DNA of 48,399 nucleotides, from assembly GCF_022271435.1 (NCBI RefSeq), contig NZ_JAFIQY010000057.1:1-48399 (forward strand). The letters run 5' to 3'. Under the pieces are notes generated by a model. The model was not told the DNA's origin, made no database searches, and worked only from the letters and a program-made list of their open reading frames with translations. The number at the start of each line of letters is the position of its first letter. Within the stretch, counting starts at the first letter, position 1. The DNA is from Streptomyces monomycini (GTDB lineage Bacteria; Actinomycetota; Actinomycetes; Streptomycetales; Streptomycetaceae). The position numbers and the translations under genes are program-made. Below, in pieces: positions 23,878 to 31,999 of this stretch.

Positions 23878-25740
23878 ATGCGCAGCCGTACGAGATCCGC
23901 CCGGCTTCTCGGCACCCTGGGCGCGGCCACGGCCCTGCTCGGCGCCCTGCTGTCCGGCCCCGGCACACCGGCCGCGGCCGTCGCGGCAGGCCGCGGGCCC
24001 GGCCACGCTCCCCGGCAGCAGGCCGCCGGACCGGGCACGAACCACGCCGTCGACGACCCCTTCGTCTCCGAGCGCACCTCCTGGTGGCGCCAGGACCGCT
24101 TCGGCATGTTCATCCACTTCGGCGCGTACTCGAATCTGGAGGGCGAGTACACCCGGCCGGACGGGACCGTCTGCCGTAACGCCGAGTGGATCAAACGCCA
24201 GTGCGCGATCCCCACGGACGTGTACGAACGGCAGGCCGCCACCTTCGACCCGGCGGCGTTCGACGCGGAAGCGGTGGTCAGGACCGCCAAGGAGGCCGGG
24301 CAGCGCTACATCGTCGTCACGTCCAAGCACCACGACGGGTACGCGATGTGGCCGACGCGGCAGAATCGCTGGAACCTGCGTGACCACTCCGCCTTCGACC
24401 CGCACCGCGACATCCTCGCCGAGCTGAAGACGGCCGCCGACGCGGCGGGCGTCAAGCTGGGGTTCTATTACTCGATCTGGGACTGGCACGACCCCGACTT
24501 CGCGGACCCGGCAACCTTCCCGCGCTACAAGAAGCGGATGTACGCGCAGCTCAAGGAGCTGGTGGACGGGTACGACCCGGCGCTGCTGTGGTTCGACGGC
24601 GAGTGGGACGCGGACCACCCCGTCAACCGCTGGTCACCGCGGGACGGCGCCGAGCTCCAGGCGTACCTGCACCGCCTCGACCCCGGCCTGGTCGTCAACA
24701 ACCGGGTCGGCAAGAAGCGCGTCGTGGACGGTGACTACGGCACGCCCGAGCAGGAGATCCCCGCGGAGCCCGTGGCCGGCCAGCTCTGGGAGAGCTGCAT
24801 GACGCTCAACGACCACTGGGGTTTCGCCCGGTACGACGGCAACTGGAAGTCCACCGCCACCGTCGTCCGCAACCTGCTCGCCGTCGCCGGGCGCGGCGGC
24901 AACTACCTCCTCAACGTGGGGCCGGACCGGCACGGCCGCATCCCGCAGCCGTCCGTGGACCGGCTGCGCGCCACGGGCCGCTGGCTGGCCGCGCACGGGC
25001 AGGGCGACGCCGTGTACGGCGCCGGGCACACGGGGCTGGTCGCCGAGCCGTCGTGGGGCACGGTGTCGCGGAAGGGCGACGCCCTCCACGCGTCCGTCAC
25101 CGACTGGCCCGCCGCCGGGAAGTCGCTGCACCTGACCGCCAAGGCGCCCTTGCGCGTCACGTCCGCGCGGGTGCTGGGCAGTTCGCGGAAGGTCACCGTC
25201 ACCCCGGCGGGCGACGGTTTCGACCTCACGCCGTCCGGGCCGCCCACCGGCCCCGAGGCGACCGTCATCCGGCTCGCCGTCCGGCCGCCGGCCGCCGCGC
25301 CCGCCGGGCACGGCACCGGGCTGACGGCGCGGAGCTGGGCGAACGACAGGTTCGCCGGGCCGCCCGCGGTGACCACCGTCGATCCGGTGATCAACAAGTC
25401 CTACCGCTTCGACGGCTCCCCCGCCGTCAGCATTCCGGCGGACCACTTCGCCACCCGCTGGACCGGCACGATCCGGCCGCTGTACAGCCAGCCGTACACC
25501 CTCACCGTCGTCTCCGACGACACCGTACGGGTGTGGGTGGACGGCCGGCTCGTCATCGACAGCACCGTTCCGCACGAGCCCCGGACCGACCGGGCGTCCG
25601 TCGCGCTGACCGCCGGGCACCGGCACACCCTCCGCGTCGAGCACACCGAACGGACCGGTGAGGCGCACATGAAGCTGCTGTGGTCGAGTCCCGGTCAGGA
25701 GCAGCGGATCGTGCCGCGGAGCGCGCTGTATCCGTCCTGA
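23878..25740 (+). CDS. Secreted alpha-L-fucosidase (GH29) with PA14 domain
   Basis: A 620-residue exported glycosidase. A signal peptide with an Arg-rich start and a hydrophobic stretch ends in the Ala-rich region near residue 36-40. The GH29 catalytic domain starts at about 65 (WWRQDRFGMFIHFGAYS), with SKHHDGYAMW and the nucleophile Asp240 in LLWFDGEWD. The C-terminal 140 residues (from about 478) are a PA14 domain (SYRFDG..., DHFATRWTG, VVSDDTVRVWVDGRLVIDS), a carbohydrate-binding beta-barrel. It should release fucose from glycans outside the cell. GGAAGGAG six bases before the ATG at 23878 fixes the start. No sugar transporter is adjacent. Confidence 0.92.
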   Translation: MRSRTRSARLLGTLGAATALLGALLSGPGTPAAAVAAGRGPGHAPRQQAAGPGTNHAVDDPFVSERTSWWRQDRFGMFIHFGAYSNLEGEYTRPDGTVCRNAEWIKRQCAIPTDVYERQAATFDPAAFDAEAVVRTAKEAGQRYIVVTSKHHDGYAMWPTRQNRWNLRDHSAFDPHRDILAELKTAADAAGVKLGFYYSIWDWHDPDFADPATFPRYKKRMYAQLKELVDGYDPALLWFDGEWDADHPVNRWSPRDGAELQAYLHRLDPGLVVNNRVGKKRVVDGDYGTPEQEIPAEPVAGQLWESCMTLNDHWGFARYDGNWKSTATVVRNLLAVAGRGGNYLLNVGPDRHGRIPQPSVDRLRATGRWLAAHGQGDAVYGAGHTGLVAEPSWGTVSRKGDALHASVTDWPAAGKSLHLTAKAPLRVTSARVLGSSRKVTVTPAGDGFDLTPSGPPTGPEATVIRLAVRPPAAAPAGHGTGLTARSWANDRFAGPPAVTTVDPVINKSYRFDGSPAVSIPADHFATRWTGTIRPLYSQPYTLTVVSDDTVRVWVDGRLVIDSTVPHEPRTDRASVALTAGHRHTLRVEHTERTGEAHMKLLWSSPGQEQRIVPRSALYPS

Positions 25741-25764
25741 GGGGGCTGCGTGAGTCCCGAGGAT

Positions 25765-25824
25765 GTCCGTGCGTCGCTCAGCTCGTCCATGCGTCCCTGG
25801 CTGTGTCCGTGCGTCGCGCCACGG
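25765..25824. repeat. 20-bp minisatellite, three copies, after the fucosidase stop
   Basis: GTCCGTGCGTCGC-type units start at 25765, 25785 and 25805 (20-bp period). The outer two are nearly identical and the middle one carries a few changes. The array fills most of the gap between the fucosidase stop (25740) and the next start (25858). Confidence 0.8.
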
Positions 25825-25857
25825 TGGCCGCCGTACCCGCTCCTATCCTCGGTGAAC

Positions 25858-26481
25858 ATGAGCCAACACGAAGAGGACAAGAACGGTCCCGATGCGGAAG
25901 GGACCGGACATCACGCCGAGATTCTGCGCCGGCACGGTGAGGCCATCGCCCTGTTCGGCAGCCGGGTGCACCGGGTGCGGGACGAGCAGTGGGACGACCC
26001 GACCCCGTGCGCCGAGTGGTCGGTGCGCGATCTGGTCGGCCACCTGACCGTGGAGCAGCTGTGGGTGCCCCGGCTGGTGCGGGACGGCGCCACGATCGAA
26101 GAGGTCGGGGACGCCTACGACGGTGACCAGCTGGGCGACGACCCGGCCGGCGCCTGGGACCGGGCGGCGGTGGCCGCGGTCGCGGCGTTCTCCGAGCCCG
26201 GCGCGCTGGACCGTACGGTGCATCTCTCGTCCGGGACCGGTACGGCCGCCGGGTACTGCTCGCAGATGATGATGGACGCGGTGGTCCACTCCTGGGACCT
26301 GTCCCGGGCGATCCGCGCCGACGAGAACCTGCCGCAGGACCTGGCGGCCGCCGCCCTGCGCGAGGTCGAGCCGTACGCGGACGAACTCGCCGGTACGTCG
26401 ATGTTCGCCGAACCCGTCACGCCGCCGCCCGGTGCCGACGACCTCACCCGGCTGCTGTGCCTGCTGGGCCGCCGGCCGTGA
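25858..26481 (+). CDS. TIGR03086/MDMPI-like (DinB superfamily) protein
   Basis: A 207-residue protein of the mycothiol-dependent maleylpyruvate isomerase N-terminal type. The family pattern is clear: DDPTPCAEWSVRDLVGHLT near residue 45, and MMMDAVVHSWDLSRAIR in the second half. The His residues in GHLT and VVHSWD are the expected metal ligands of the DinB four-helix fold. Reaction unknown; most relatives are presumed thiol-dependent metalloenzymes. The start at 25858 begins just before the conserved region. TATCCT at 25844-25849 is 14 nt upstream with no good SD, so leaderless transcription is likely. Confidence 0.85.
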   Translation: MSQHEEDKNGPDAEGTGHHAEILRRHGEAIALFGSRVHRVRDEQWDDPTPCAEWSVRDLVGHLTVEQLWVPRLVRDGATIEEVGDAYDGDQLGDDPAGAWDRAAVAAVAAFSEPGALDRTVHLSSGTGTAAGYCSQMMMDAVVHSWDLSRAIRADENLPQDLAAAALREVEPYADELAGTSMFAEPVTPPPGADDLTRLLCLLGRRP

Positions 26482-26559
26482 CGACCGACGGCGCCGGCCG
26501 GCCGGAGTCCGTGGACCGTGCGTGGCCCGCGGGCCGGCCGTCCGGTGCGGCGGTCCCGG

Positions 26560-26745
26560 TCAGTCGATGCCGCGGAAGATGTGGGTCTCGGTGGGGTCGT
26601 CGTCGCAGCCGGCGACTCTGACCGGGACACAGCGGCCCCAGACCTCCAGATTGCGGACTTCCTTGATCCGACCCGGCCGCTCGCCCGGCTTGGGCCGCGG
26701 CTGCTTGCGTTGCGCGTTTTCCAATGCCACCACGCACTCCTTCAT
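26560..26745 (-). CDS. Small basic/hypothetical protein
   Basis: A 61-residue frame starting MKECVVALENAQRK and ending ETHIFRGID. The first half is Lys/Arg/Pro-rich (KPGERPGRIKEVRN), and two of its three Cys lie in the C-terminal half (GRCVPV, AGCDDD). I do not recognise the family. The ATG at 26745 is supported only weakly (GGAA about 11 bases upstream); the frame is open to 26841. Codon use is more AT-tolerant than in its neighbours. It is convergent with the MDMPI-like gene, 78 bp away. Confidence 0.5.
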   Translation of the reverse strand: MKECVVALENAQRKQPRPKPGERPGRIKEVRNLEVWGRCVPVRVAGCDDDPTETHIFRGID

Positions 26746-27075
26746 CGAGGGAACACTTCCGACGCGGTGGCGCCTTCGCACAAACCGGGATGTCGGCCAG
26801 GGTTTGCGGCACTTCCCGCGACGGGCCAAGGGTGTTGGCATCTACCGGACAGGCCGTCCGTCGTCCACCAGATTAGCGACCGCGACCGGCGACCGCTCGA
26901 CATTTACCGGATATGAAGTCAAGTCGGGGACAATGCAGAGATTCCGCCTCGTCCCGCGCACCGGTCGCCGCACCGGCTCCGGCGGGCTCCGCGGCCCCGC
27001 CCGTCCGCCGCCCGGCGCCCTTCCGGTTGTCGTCCGGCGTTCACCCGGTTGCCGTACCCGCCACCGTACCGGGCC
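26746..27075. other. 330-bp intergenic region before the Fpg-family gene
   Basis: Between the small minus-strand frame and the end of the glycosylase gene. The part 26800-26940 is AT-richer than average and probably carries the promoter of the small gene. I see no convincing additional frame, RNA structure or repeat here. Confidence 0.4.
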
Positions 27076-27951
27076 CTACTTCAGCAGCCGGGACATCCGC
27101 CGGTCGGCCAGCAGCTTGCCGCCGGTCTGGCAGGTGGGGCAGTACTGGAGCGAGGAGTCGCTGAAGGAGACCTCGCGGACGGTGTCACCGCAGACCGGGC
27201 ACGCCTCGCCGGTACGGCCGTGCACCCGCAGCCCGCTCTTCTTCTCCTTCTTCAGCTGCCCGGCCGCCACCCCTCTGGACCGTTCCACCGCCGCCAGGAG
27301 CGTGTCCCGTACGGCGGCGTACAGCCGGGCCGTGTCCTCGGGGCCGAGGCGGGCGGCGGGCTTGAAGGGGGACATACGGGCCGCGTGCAGGATCTCGTCG
27401 GAGTAGGCGTTGCCGATGCCGGCCAGCACGCTCTGGTCCCGCAGTACGCCCTTGACCTGCCGCCGCTCCCCCTTGAGCAGGGCCGCCAGGGACTCCTCCG
27501 TGAAGTCCGCCGCGAGCGGGTCGGGACCGAGCCGGGCGACACCGGGGACCTGCGCCGGGTCGGTCACGCAGTACACCGCCAGCCGCTTCTGCGTACCGGC
27601 CTCGGTGAGGTCGAAGCCGGGCGCCGGGCCGGTTCCTCCGGTGCTCAGCCGGACGCGGAGGGCCAGCGGGCCCTTGCCGGGGCGCGGCGGGGCGTCGGGC
27701 AGGGCGTCCTGCCAGCGCAGCCAGCCGGCGCGGGCCAGGTGGATCACCAGGTGCAGGCCGCCGACGGTGAGGTCCAGGAATTTCCCGTGCCGGGCCACCG
27801 CCGTGACCGTGCCGCCTTCGAGGGCGGTCAGCGGCGGGTCGTACGTCTTGAGCACGTTGACGGCGGCGGGCTGGGCGCGGACCAGGACCCGGCCGACGGC
27901 GTGCCCGTCGAGGAATTCCCGCAGGGCTTCGACTTCCGGCAGTTCGGGCAT
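27076..27951 (-). CDS. Fpg/Nei-family DNA glycosylase
   Basis: A 291-residue DNA glycosylase/AP lyase. Once Met is removed the protein begins PELPEVE, giving the catalytic N-terminal Pro and Glu; this fixes the start at 27951. The helix-two-turn-helix with QSVLAGIGNAYSDEILH is present. The C-terminal zinc finger CPVC(x16)CPTC is intact. The usual QR of the zinc-finger tip cannot be matched clearly (TCQTGGKLLADRRMSRLLK), so substrate range between oxidised purines and pyrimidines is open. It should excise oxidised bases in base excision repair. It is divergent from the lipase maturation factor gene, 95 bp apart. Confidence 0.92.
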   Translation of the reverse strand: MPELPEVEALREFLDGHAVGRVLVRAQPAAVNVLKTYDPPLTALEGGTVTAVARHGKFLDLTVGGLHLVIHLARAGWLRWQDALPDAPPRPGKGPLALRVRLSTGGTGPAPGFDLTEAGTQKRLAVYCVTDPAQVPGVARLGPDPLAADFTEESLAALLKGERRQVKGVLRDQSVLAGIGNAYSDEILHAARMSPFKPAARLGPEDTARLYAAVRDTLLAAVERSRGVAAGQLKKEKKSGLRVHGRTGEACPVCGDTVREVSFSDSSLQYCPTCQTGGKLLADRRMSRLLK

Positions 27952-28046
27952 GGTTCCAGCCTGCACGGTGCGGCGGTCCGGTACATCTCGTGCGCGCCGC
28001 GCGCCGGACGGGCGGCGCGGTGCCCGGCGGTGCTAGGGATGGTCCT

Positions 28047-29474
28047 GTGGACTGGTTCACGGAGAGCGACGTGTGGCTGGGGCGGCTGGTGTTCCAGCGG
28101 ATGCTGGCCGTGCTGTATCTGGTGGCGTTCGTGGCGGCGGCGCGGCAGTTCCGGGCGCTGCTGGGCGAGCGCGGGATGACGCCGGTGCCGGACTTCCTGC
28201 GCCGGGCGCCGTTCCGCAAGGCGCCCTCGGTGTTCCACTGGCGCTACTCGGACCGGTTCTTCGCGCTGTGGTCCTGGGCGGGCGCCCTGCTGGCCGCGGC
28301 CGTGGCCGCCGGGGCGGCCGACGCCGTGCCGCTGGGCGTGGCGATGGCGATGTGGGCGGTGCTGTGGGCGATGTACCTGTCGATCGTCAACGTCGGACAG
28401 ACCTGGTACAGCTTCGGCTGGGAGTCGCTGCTGCTGGAGACCGGGTTTCTCGCCGTCTTCCTCGGCAACGACGACACGGCGCCGCCGGTGCTCGTGATGT
28501 GGCTGCTGCGCTGGCTGCTGTTCAGGGTCGAGTTCGGGGCCGGGCTGATCAAGATGCGAGGTGACCGCTGCTGGCGTGATCTGACCTGCCTCTACTACCA
28601 CCACGAGACGCAGCCGATGCCGGGCCCGCTCAGCTGGTTCTTCCACCGGCTGCCCAAGCCGCTGCACCGGGTGGAGACGGCTGCCAACCACTTCGCGCAA
28701 CTGGTGCTGCCGGTGCTGCTGTTCACGCCGCAGCCGGTGGCCACCTGGGCGGCGCTGGGGATCGCCGTGACGCAGCTGTGGCTGGTGCTGTCCGGCAACT
28801 TCGCCTGGCTGAACTGGCTGACCGTCGCCCTGGCCCTGTCCGCCGTGGACGTCTCCTGGCTCGCCGACGCGCCCGCGTCCGCCTCCGCCGCTCCCCCGGT
28901 CTGGTTCGCGGTGCTGACCGTGGCCGTCACCGTCTTCGTCGCCTACCGCAGCTACCGTCCGGTACGCAATCTGCTGTCCCGGCAGCAGCTGATGAACACC
29001 TCTTTCGACCCGCTGCACCTGGTCAACTCCTACGGGGCCTTCGGCAGCGTCACCCGCGTCCGCCGGGAGATCGTGATCGAGGGCACGGACGCGCCGGTGG
29101 CCTCGCCGGACGCGGTGTGGCGGGAGTACGGGTTCCGGGGCAAGCCAGGCGGGGTACGGCGGCTGCCGCGCCAGTTCGCGCCCTATCACTTGCGGCTGGA
29201 CTGGCTGATGTGGTTCGCGGCGCTGTCGCCCGGCTACGCGCGCAGTTGGTTCGGGCCGTTCGTGGAACGCCTGCTGGAGAACGACCCCGACACGCTGCGG
29301 CTGCTGCGCCACAACCCGTTCCCGGACGCGCCGCCCGCGCTGGTGCGGGCCCGGCTGTTCCAGTACCGCTTCACGACGTGGCGGGAACTGCGGGAGACCG
29401 GTGCATGGTGGCACCGTACGGAGCTGCGGGACTTTCTTCCGCCGACGGGAGCAGCTCGGCGCGGAACGCGATGA
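28047..29474 (+). CDS. Lipase maturation factor family membrane protein
   Basis: A 475-residue multi-pass membrane protein of the LMF1-like family. Typical landmarks are YWFSxGWE-like TWYSFGWESLLLETGFL, LLRWLLFRVEFGAGLIKMRGD, CLYYHHETQPMPGPLSW and the C-terminal YRFTTWRELRETGAWWHR. Several hydrophobic segments span the first 310 residues. In animals the homologue assists lipase folding; the bacterial role is unknown. The start is set to the GTG at 28047 (VDWFTES), as the longer frame lacks a site. Its last 104 bp overlap the 3' end of the TPR gene on the other strand. Confidence 0.88.
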   Translation: MDWFTESDVWLGRLVFQRMLAVLYLVAFVAAARQFRALLGERGMTPVPDFLRRAPFRKAPSVFHWRYSDRFFALWSWAGALLAAAVAAGAADAVPLGVAMAMWAVLWAMYLSIVNVGQTWYSFGWESLLLETGFLAVFLGNDDTAPPVLVMWLLRWLLFRVEFGAGLIKMRGDRCWRDLTCLYYHHETQPMPGPLSWFFHRLPKPLHRVETAANHFAQLVLPVLLFTPQPVATWAALGIAVTQLWLVLSGNFAWLNWLTVALALSAVDVSWLADAPASASAAPPVWFAVLTVAVTVFVAYRSYRPVRNLLSRQQLMNTSFDPLHLVNSYGAFGSVTRVRREIVIEGTDAPVASPDAVWREYGFRGKPGGVRRLPRQFAPYHLRLDWLMWFAALSPGYARSWFGPFVERLLENDPDTLRLLRHNPFPDAPPALVRARLFQYRFTTWRELRETGAWWHRTELRDFLPPTGAARRGTR

Positions 29475-30456
29475 CCATGTCCCGGGCGTGCCGCAGTCCG
29501 ATGCGCCCGAAGTCGCGCTCCAGTTCGTCCAGTTCGGTGAGCGTCTGGTCCTTCGAGCCGCCCATCCGGGAGCGGGACTTGACCAGCCCGAGGCGGGAGA
29601 GGGCGGTGCCGCGCGGCTCGTGCATGGCCTCGAACTCGCGCAGCGCGCCGTCGTAGACCGCGCAGGCCTCGGCGTAACGCCCGGCCCGGAACAGGACGTT
29701 GCCGCGCATCTTGTGGTTGTAGGCGAGGGCGCTGGCGAGGTCCATGGTGCGGCAGATGGTCTCGGCTTCGCTGAGCAGGGTCAGGGCCTGTTCGGTGTGG
29801 CCCTGTACGGACAGGACGTCGGCCACCCCGCGCAGCGACCAGGCGCGGCCCCGTGCGTCGTCGCCGTCGGCGGCTATCCGGGCGGACTCCTCGAACAGCT
29901 CCAGGGCCTTGGCGTAGTCGCCGGTGTTGCGGTGCATCTGCGCGATGCCGGACATCGCCCACACCATGTGGCGGGCCTCGCCGTGCGCCCGTGCCTGTTC
30001 GAGCAGTTGCTCGTGCAGGTCGGCGACGGCGGCGTAGTCGCCCTGTATGCGGCCGGTCTCGGCGAGTCCGGCGAGGGAGTAGCCGTGCGCGAGGCGGTCG
30101 CCGCCCTCGTCGGCGAGGGTGACGGCCAGGGCCAGCAGCCTGCGGGCGAGTGCGAGGGAGCCGCACTGGCGGGCGAGCGTGCCGCCGCTCCACAGGGCCC
30201 AGGACATCGCGCCGCGGTCATCGGCTCCGCGGGCGCTGCGGTAGCTGTCGCGCCAGGCCGTGCGGGCCTCGTCGACCCGTCCCAGACGCCGGTTGGCCTC
30301 GGCGACGGCGAGGGAGGCACGGGCGCGCTCCAGATCCGTGCGGGCGTCGCGCCGCGCGCGGCGGGCCGTGGTGAGCACGTCCTCGTAGGACGAGTTCACA
30401 CTGAGGGCGGTGCCCAGCTCGCCTTGGTACTCCGGGGCGAATGCCTTGCCGTACAT
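29371..30456 (-). CDS. Tetratricopeptide repeat protein
   Basis: A 361-residue helical repeat protein, with TPR-like units between about residues 45 and 300 (for example LAVAEANRRLGRVDEARTAW, MSGIAQMHRNTGDYAKALEL, KMRGNVLFRAGRYAEACAVY). No signal peptide, DNA-binding or enzymatic domain is seen, so it is probably a cytoplasmic scaffold; its partner is unknown. GGAGG nine bases before the ATG supports the start. The terminal 35 codons lie antisense to the conserved C-terminus of the lipase maturation factor gene, so one tail evolved by reading through the other gene. Confidence 0.85.
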   Translation of the reverse strand: MYGKAFAPEYQGELGTALSVNSSYEDVLTTARRARRDARTDLERARASLAVAEANRRLGRVDEARTAWRDSYRSARGADDRGAMSWALWSGGTLARQCGSLALARRLLALAVTLADEGGDRLAHGYSLAGLAETGRIQGDYAAVADLHEQLLEQARAHGEARHMVWAMSGIAQMHRNTGDYAKALELFEESARIAADGDDARGRAWSLRGVADVLSVQGHTEQALTLLSEAETICRTMDLASALAYNHKMRGNVLFRAGRYAEACAVYDGALREFEAMHEPRGTALSRLGLVKSRSRMGGSKDQTLTELDELERDFGRIGLRHARDMVIAFRAELLPSAEESPAAPYGATMHRSPAVPATS

Positions 30457-30718
30457 GAATCCGTGGCCTCCTGGTCGTGCATGTGCTTGATCACGAAGCT
30501 ACGGAAGGGAGGGGGTCCGGCGAATCCCTCCACGGATTGGTCGTGCCGTATGCCTCCGGTCCTACGCGAGGGGGACCTGGTCATCATCGGGACGTACGGG
30601 TCGTCCGGCCTTCGGCCGACACCGGAGCGCCCCGCGAGCCGCGGCGCGCCCCTTGCCGGGGCGGCCGGTCCGGGCCACGCTGGCTGCCGACCGCGATCTC
30701 CGGACCCCGAGGTGTGGC

Positions 30719-31921
30719 ATGGACAGCAGGGCACGGACAGAGACCGGCCGCCGCCGCTTCCTGCGTACGGTCGTGGCGGGCGCCGCGCTGACCGCGGCCG
30801 GCGGCAGCCTGGGCGGCGCGGCCGCGTCCGGGGAGGCCGCGTCCGGGCAGGCCGGGTCCGGTGCTCGCCCCCGGCCGTACGCGGTCCGGCCGCTGCTCCT
30901 GGGTACGTACACCTCCGTACCGGGCGGCGGCACCGGCGTGGGCCTCGGCAGATACCACACGACCCGCGGCCGGATCACCGCGACCGGGGTGATCGACGGC
31001 ATCGGCGACCCGTCCTACCTGGCCCTCTCACCCTGCGGCCGGACCCTGTACACCGTCAATGAGCAGCAGCAGGGGGCGGTGACCGCCGTCGCCCTGCGCG
31101 CCGACGGCCGCCACCGGGTCCTCGGCAGCCGCTCCACCGGCGGCGCCGGGCCGTGCCACCTGTCCGTGCACCCCGGCGGGCGCTGGCTGCTGAGCGCCAA
31201 CTACCTGTCGGGCAGCGTCGCCGTGCACCCCGTCGATCCGGCCCGGTACGGCGCGCTCGGCGAGCGTACGGACCTGGTCACCCACACTGCTCCCCCGCCG
31301 GGGCCGGGGCAGGACGGACCGCACGCGCACCAGATCGTCACCAGCCCGGACGGCCGCCACGTCCTCGCCGTCGACCTGGGGAACGACACCGTCTACACCT
31401 ACCGGTTGGACACCACCGCCGGAAAGCTCACGCAGGTCTCGTACGTCACGCTGCGCCCCGGCGCGGGCCCGCGGCACCTCACCTTCCACCCGTCGGGCCG
31501 CTACGCCTATCTGGCCAACGAGGTGGACAACACCGCCGTGGTCTGCGCGTACGACCCGGCCGCCGGCACACTCACGCCGGGCGCGCCGCAGTCCACCGGG
31601 ACCGGCCCCGGCACCAGCTACCCGGCGCAGTTCCTGGTGACCCGCGACGGCGCCTTCGCCTACCTCGCCAACCGCGGCCACAACAGCCTGACGCGCTACG
31701 CGGTCGAGGCGGCGGGCGCCCGGCTGCGGCTGCTGGACACGGTGCCGTCCGGCGGCGACTTCCCCCGCCACCTCGCCTTCTCGCCGGACGGGCGGCTGCT
31801 CTTCGCGGCGCATCAGGGATCGGGGGCTGTGACGGTGTTCGCGGTGGGCGCCCGGGGCGGGCTGCGGCGGCTGGGTGAGCCGTTCGCGGCGCCGGTTCCG
31901 GTGTGCGTGCTGCCGCTCTGA
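30719..31921 (+). CDS. Tat-exported lactonase-type beta-propeller protein
   Basis: A 400-residue protein of the 6-phosphogluconolactonase/YbhE (lactonase) beta-propeller family. The N-terminus has a twin-arginine signal (GRRRFLRTVVAGAA) and an Ala/Gly-rich linker, so it is exported folded. Propeller repeats include GDPSYLALSPCGRTLYTVNE, GAGPCHLSVHPGGRWLLSAN, GAGPRHLTFHPSGRYAYLAN and FPRHLAFSPDGRLLFAAH. An exported form is unlikely to serve the pentose phosphate pathway, so the substrate may be an extracellular lactone. GAGG upstream supports the ATG at 30719. Confidence 0.88.
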   Translation: MDSRARTETGRRRFLRTVVAGAALTAAGGSLGGAAASGEAASGQAGSGARPRPYAVRPLLLGTYTSVPGGGTGVGLGRYHTTRGRITATGVIDGIGDPSYLALSPCGRTLYTVNEQQQGAVTAVALRADGRHRVLGSRSTGGAGPCHLSVHPGGRWLLSANYLSGSVAVHPVDPARYGALGERTDLVTHTAPPPGPGQDGPHAHQIVTSPDGRHVLAVDLGNDTVYTYRLDTTAGKLTQVSYVTLRPGAGPRHLTFHPSGRYAYLANEVDNTAVVCAYDPAAGTLTPGAPQSTGTGPGTSYPAQFLVTRDGAFAYLANRGHNSLTRYAVEAAGARLRLLDTVPSGGDFPRHLAFSPDGRLLFAAHQGSGAVTVFAVGARGGLRRLGEPFAAPVPVCVLPL

Positions 31922-31999
31922 CGCCCGGGGACCTCTGCCCCGGCAGCCGAAACACTGCGGCAACAGCCCCGCAGGAATGCGCCGATAGCGTCGGCCCGC

